From: CAVTLG01 sp963735495
GTDB taxonomy: Bacteria; Chloroflexota; Ktedonobacteria; Ktedonobacterales; Ktedonobacteraceae
Reading direction: 5' to 3'
Assembly: GCA_963735495.1 (NCBI GenBank)
Contig: CAVTLG010000013.1
Span: 1 to 8,554 of the forward strand
DNA length: 8,554 nt
In this document: positions 6,565 through 8,554 of the stretch, piece after piece
How the letters are laid out: each line of letters starts with the position of its first letter
Numbering within the stretch: position 1 is the first letter of the stretch
Notes under the pieces: model-generated
The model's input: only the letters and a program-made list of their open reading frames with translations
Database searches by the model: none
Told to the model about the DNA's origin: nothing
Made by a program: the position numbers and the translations under genes

Positions 6565-6664
6565 AGAAACATTCATCGTTGTAGAACGAGAGAAAGCTGG
6601 GGCAAGATAGCACATTTTTTGCACGGAGTCATCCTATGGGAGGTGTTTTACAGCACAGCATGTG

Positions 6665-6693
6665 TTGAAAAAAGAGCAAGAATTTGGTACATT
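6665..6693 (+). promoter_or_regulatory. Possible htpG promoter
   Basis: TTGAAA (6665-6670) and TACATT (6688-6693) are 17 bases apart, matching the vegetative consensus at five and four of six positions. The start point would be near 6700, giving a leader of about 70 bases. A second, weaker pair is CTGACA (6719-6724) with TTGCAT (6742-6747). The first -10 overlaps the inverted repeat GTACAT/ATGTAC (6687-6707), so a repressor there could block it. Confidence 0.4.
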
Positions 6694-6707
6694 ACCCTGT
6701 GATGTAC
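6687..6707. repeat. Inverted repeat GTACAT-9-ATGTAC over the putative htpG -10 box
   Basis: GTACAT (6687-6692) is exactly inverted as ATGTAC (6702-6707) around a nine-base spacer. The 9-base spacing recalls the layout of the CIRCE heat-shock operator, but the arms are unrelated to CIRCE. It overlaps the best -10 candidate, so it is a plausible operator. The role is inferred from position alone. Confidence 0.4.
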
Positions 6708-6747
6708 TGCAAGCAGTGCTGACAATTTTTATGTCATGCAATTGCAT
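6706..6747. repeat. Two short palindromes in the htpG leader
   Basis: ACTGC-AA-GCAGT (6706-6717) and the perfect 12-base palindrome ATGCAATTGCAT (6736-6747) lie between the putative htpG promoter and its ribosome site. Their tiny or absent loops make DNA binding sites more likely than RNA hairpins. The first shares its opening AC with the end of the upstream ATGTAC arm. Confidence 0.35.
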
Positions 6748-6755
6748 TGTTGCCC

Positions 6756-6760
6756 GGGAG
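6756..6760 (+). promoter_or_regulatory. htpG ribosome binding site
   Basis: GGGAG lies eight bases before the ATG at 6769-6771. It supports this start, which also gives the N-terminal length usual for HtpG (the conserved GFQAEV begins at residue 11). Confidence 0.6.
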
Positions 6761-6768
6761 ATAGAAAT

Positions 6769-8554
6769 ATGACAACGGATACCCAGAAGGAAACGTTAGG
6801 TTTTCAAGCTGAAGTAACGCAGCTCCTGGATCTGATGATCCACTCGCTGTATAGTAACAAAGAAATTTTTCTACGTGAACTGATCTCAAACGCATCAGAC
6901 GCTATTGATCATTTGCGTTTCGATGCACTTTCCAATGCCGCTCTTTATGAGCATGATACCGATTTTAAAATCCGCGTCTCTTATGATAAAGATGCACGCA
7001 CGATAACCGTGGCCGATAATGGTATCGGTATGTCACGCGCCGACGTGATAGAAAATCTGGGCACGATTGCGAAGTCGGGCACGCGCGAATTTTTCCAGTC
7101 CCTCACCGGAGACCAGCAGAAGGATGCCAATATCATTGGTCAATTTGGCGTTGGTTTCTACTCGTCCTTTGTGGTCGCCGACAAAGTGACCGTGATCACG
7201 CGCCGCGCCGGGCTGGAGCCTATCGATGGTGTACGCTGGGAGTCCACTGGACAGGGCGAATATACGCTCGAAACTGAGGAAAAAGCGCAGCGTGGTACGG
7301 AGGTCATCCTGCACTTGCGCGAAGATGAAGATGACTTGCTCAGCGGTTATCAATTGCGCTCGATCATTCGCAAATACTCTGATCACATCATCCTGCCCAT
7401 TGTGATGAAGGTCGAAGAGAAAGATAAGGATGAAGAGGAGGTCGTCAATAAAGCCTCGGCATTGTGGACACGCTCCAAGAATGAGATCAGCGAAGAGGAA
7501 TATAACCAGTTTTACAAGGATATTGCGCACGATTTTAGCGATCCGCTGGCCTATATTCACAGCCGCATGGAGGGAACGCTGGAGTATACCCTGCTGCTCT
7601 ATGTACCCTCGCAAGCGCCTTTTGATCTGTGGTCGCGCGATTATCATCATGGCGTCAAGCTCTATGTGCGCCGCGTCTTCATCATGGACGATGCTGAGAA
7701 GCTCATTCCCAGATATTTACGCTTCATCCGTGGTGTCATCGATTCCAATGATCTGCCACTCAACGTCTCACGCGAGTTGTTGCAGCAGAATAGAATGATC
7801 GATAGTATTCGCACGAACTCGGTCAAGAAGATCCTGAGCCTGTTCTCCGATCTGGCCAGCAACAATAAAGAGAAGTATGCAACCCTCTGGAAGGAGTTTG
7901 GGCGCGTACTCAAAGAAGGGTTGATGGAGGATCATGCCAATCGCGAGACGCTGACAAAGTTGCTGCGCTTTGCCACTACGACGTCCGGCAGCGAGACGCA
8001 GGATGTGTCGTTGGAAGACTACGTGGCGCGCATGAAAGAGGGTCAGGACAAGATCTACTACATCATTGCCGATAGCTACGCCGCCGCCAATGATAGCCCT
8101 CTGCTGGAGATCTTCAAGAAGAAGGGCATCGAGGTCCTACTCCTCTCTGATCCAGTGGACCATCTGATCAGTCCTGAACTGCACGAGTTCGACGGCAAAC
8201 AGTTGCAGTCGGTCTCGAAAGGTGAGATTGACCTGAGCAATCTGGAGGATGAGCAGGAGAAGGAAGAACAGCAGAAGAGCGCCGATGAGGCCAAAGATCT
8301 GCTGGGTCGCCTCAAAGACGCGCTGGGGGAGAAAGTCAAAGAGGTGCGTACGACCAATCGCCTGACCACCTCGCCTGCCTGCCTGGTCGTCGATGAATAC
8401 GGCATCGATCCTAGCCTGAAGCGCCTGCTCCAGTCAGCCGGGCAGACTGTACCAAACGACAAACCGATCCTGGAGATCAACCCACAACATCCTCTCGTGA
8501 TCAGGATCAAGAATGAGGCCAATGAGCAACTCTTCGGGGATTGGGCCAATGTGC
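6769..8554 (+). CDS. htpG: Molecular chaperone HtpG (bacterial Hsp90), 3' end outside window
   Basis: HtpG is the cytosolic, ATP-driven homodimeric Hsp90 chaperone that remodels and matures client proteins, often together with DnaK. The 595 visible codons are open throughout. The N-terminal GHKL ATPase domain shows GFQAEV (11-16), LYSNKEIFLREL with catalytic Glu37, NASDAIDHLRF, DNGIGM with Asp83, GTIAKSGT, and GQFGVGFYS (124-132). The middle domain carries NVSRELLQQ with the ATP-contacting Arg335. The C-terminal dimerisation domain includes a highly charged stretch (about 495-510), then RLTTSPACLVVDE and HPLVIRIKN. The protein is about 30-40 residues short of the usual length of some 630 only because the window ends. 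It is divergent from the HTH gene and has its own putative promoter with palindromes; no CIRCE element is seen. It is probably a housekeeping gene flanking the PKS locus. Confidence 0.97.
   Translation, partial: MTTDTQKETLGFQAEVTQLLDLMIHSLYSNKEIFLRELISNASDAIDHLRFDALSNAALYEHDTDFKIRVSYDKDARTITVADNGIGMSRADVIENLGTIAKSGTREFFQSLTGDQQKDANIIGQFGVGFYSSFVVADKVTVITRRAGLEPIDGVRWESTGQGEYTLETEEKAQRGTEVILHLREDEDDLLSGYQLRSIIRKYSDHIILPIVMKVEEKDKDEEEVVNKASALWTRSKNEISEEEYNQFYKDIAHDFSDPLAYIHSRMEGTLEYTLLLYVPSQAPFDLWSRDYHHGVKLYVRRVFIMDDAEKLIPRYLRFIRGVIDSNDLPLNVSRELLQQNRMIDSIRTNSVKKILSLFSDLASNNKEKYATLWKEFGRVLKEGLMEDHANRETLTKLLRFATTTSGSETQDVSLEDYVARMKEGQDKIYYIIADSYAAANDSPLLEIFKKKGIEVLLLSDPVDHLISPELHEFDGKQLQSVSKGEIDLSNLEDEQEKEEQQKSADEAKDLLGRLKDALGEKVKEVRTTNRLTTSPACLVVDEYGIDPSLKRLLQSAGQTVPNDKPILEINPQHPLVIRIKNEANEQLFGDWANV

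Larger units (their letters stand above)
5980..6768. other. Long repeat-rich intergenic region between the HTH gene and htpG
   Basis: Nearly 800 bases separate two divergent genes. The stretch looks more AT-rich than the flanking genes. I find no convincing full gene, tRNA or rRNA. It holds the HTH upstream region (5980-6050), an imperfect inverted repeat around TGACAGG, a triplet of CATTGTA repeats, a 13-base palindrome (6257-6269) and a 5-bp stem ACCTG/CAGGT (6227-6239). Further right are a terminator-like hairpin (6286-6320), a doubtful HTH-like reading frame (6382-6564), and the palindrome-rich htpG promoter region (6660-6768). Bases from about 6565 to 6660 show nothing I can name. Confidence 0.6.

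Noticed and set aside
6660..6768. CIRCE heat-shock operator before htpG
   Set aside because: Searched by eye for TTAGCACTC-9-GAGTGCTAA; only unrelated palindromes are present.
7033..7650. 205-codon open frame on the minus strand
   Set aside because: It is antisense to conserved HtpG sequence, whose motifs are clear in the plus frame; the translation has no family features.
8076..8549. 157-codon Ser/Arg-rich open frame on the minus strand
   Set aside because: It is antisense to the charged C-terminal region of htpG; its low-complexity composition is the reverse image of the Glu/Lys/Leu codons.

Overview
The window shows the upstream end of a leftward (minus-strand) type I polyketide synthase locus, a small leftward DNA-binding protein gene, a long non-coding gap, and a rightward htpG chaperone gene that runs off the right edge. 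No RNA gene, insertion sequence or CRISPR array was recognised. The genes point to a bacterium of moderate GC content with large secondary-metabolite clusters. A loading module of the fatty-acyl-AMP-ligase type beside excisionase-like HTH regulators would suit Ktedonobacteria (Chloroflexota), but cyanobacteria, myxobacteria or Gram-positive soil bacteria cannot be excluded. This placement is inference.

Region 1-5488 (minus strand): a large megasynthase starts at TTG 5488 and reads in order fatty acyl-AMP ligase (FAAL), acyl carrier protein (ACP), ketosynthase (KS), malonyl-type acyltransferase (AT), and the N-terminal half of a dehydratase (DH). The reading frame breaks once inside the AT (extra base at about 1183) and resumes to a TAA at 307-309. 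This TAA cuts the DH after its first hotdog half. Ten codons further on, in the same frame and behind a good GGAGG ribosome site, a GTG at 276 opens a luciferase-like flavin monooxygenase of the MupA/Atu3671 type found in PKS/NRPS pathways. It runs off the left edge. Together these suggest a product begun from a free fatty acid, extended with malonyl-CoA, and modified by an FMN-dependent monooxygenase.

Region 5489-5784: this gap carries the PKS promoter (TTGACA, 17 bp, TATCAT) and a 10-bp inverted repeat with a long loop. Region 5785-5979 encodes a 64-residue excisionase/MerR-like helix-turn-helix protein, transcribed toward the PKS and a plausible local regulator.

Region 5980-6768: nearly 800 bases without a convincing gene, but rich in small repeats. 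They include three CATTGTA copies at 10-11 bp spacing, an imperfect inverted repeat built around TGACAGG, a terminator-like hairpin with no gene before it, a doubtful 60-codon frame resembling a damaged excisionase HTH, and several palindromes just upstream of htpG. Region 6769-8554 is htpG (Hsp90), complete except for roughly the last 30-40 residues.
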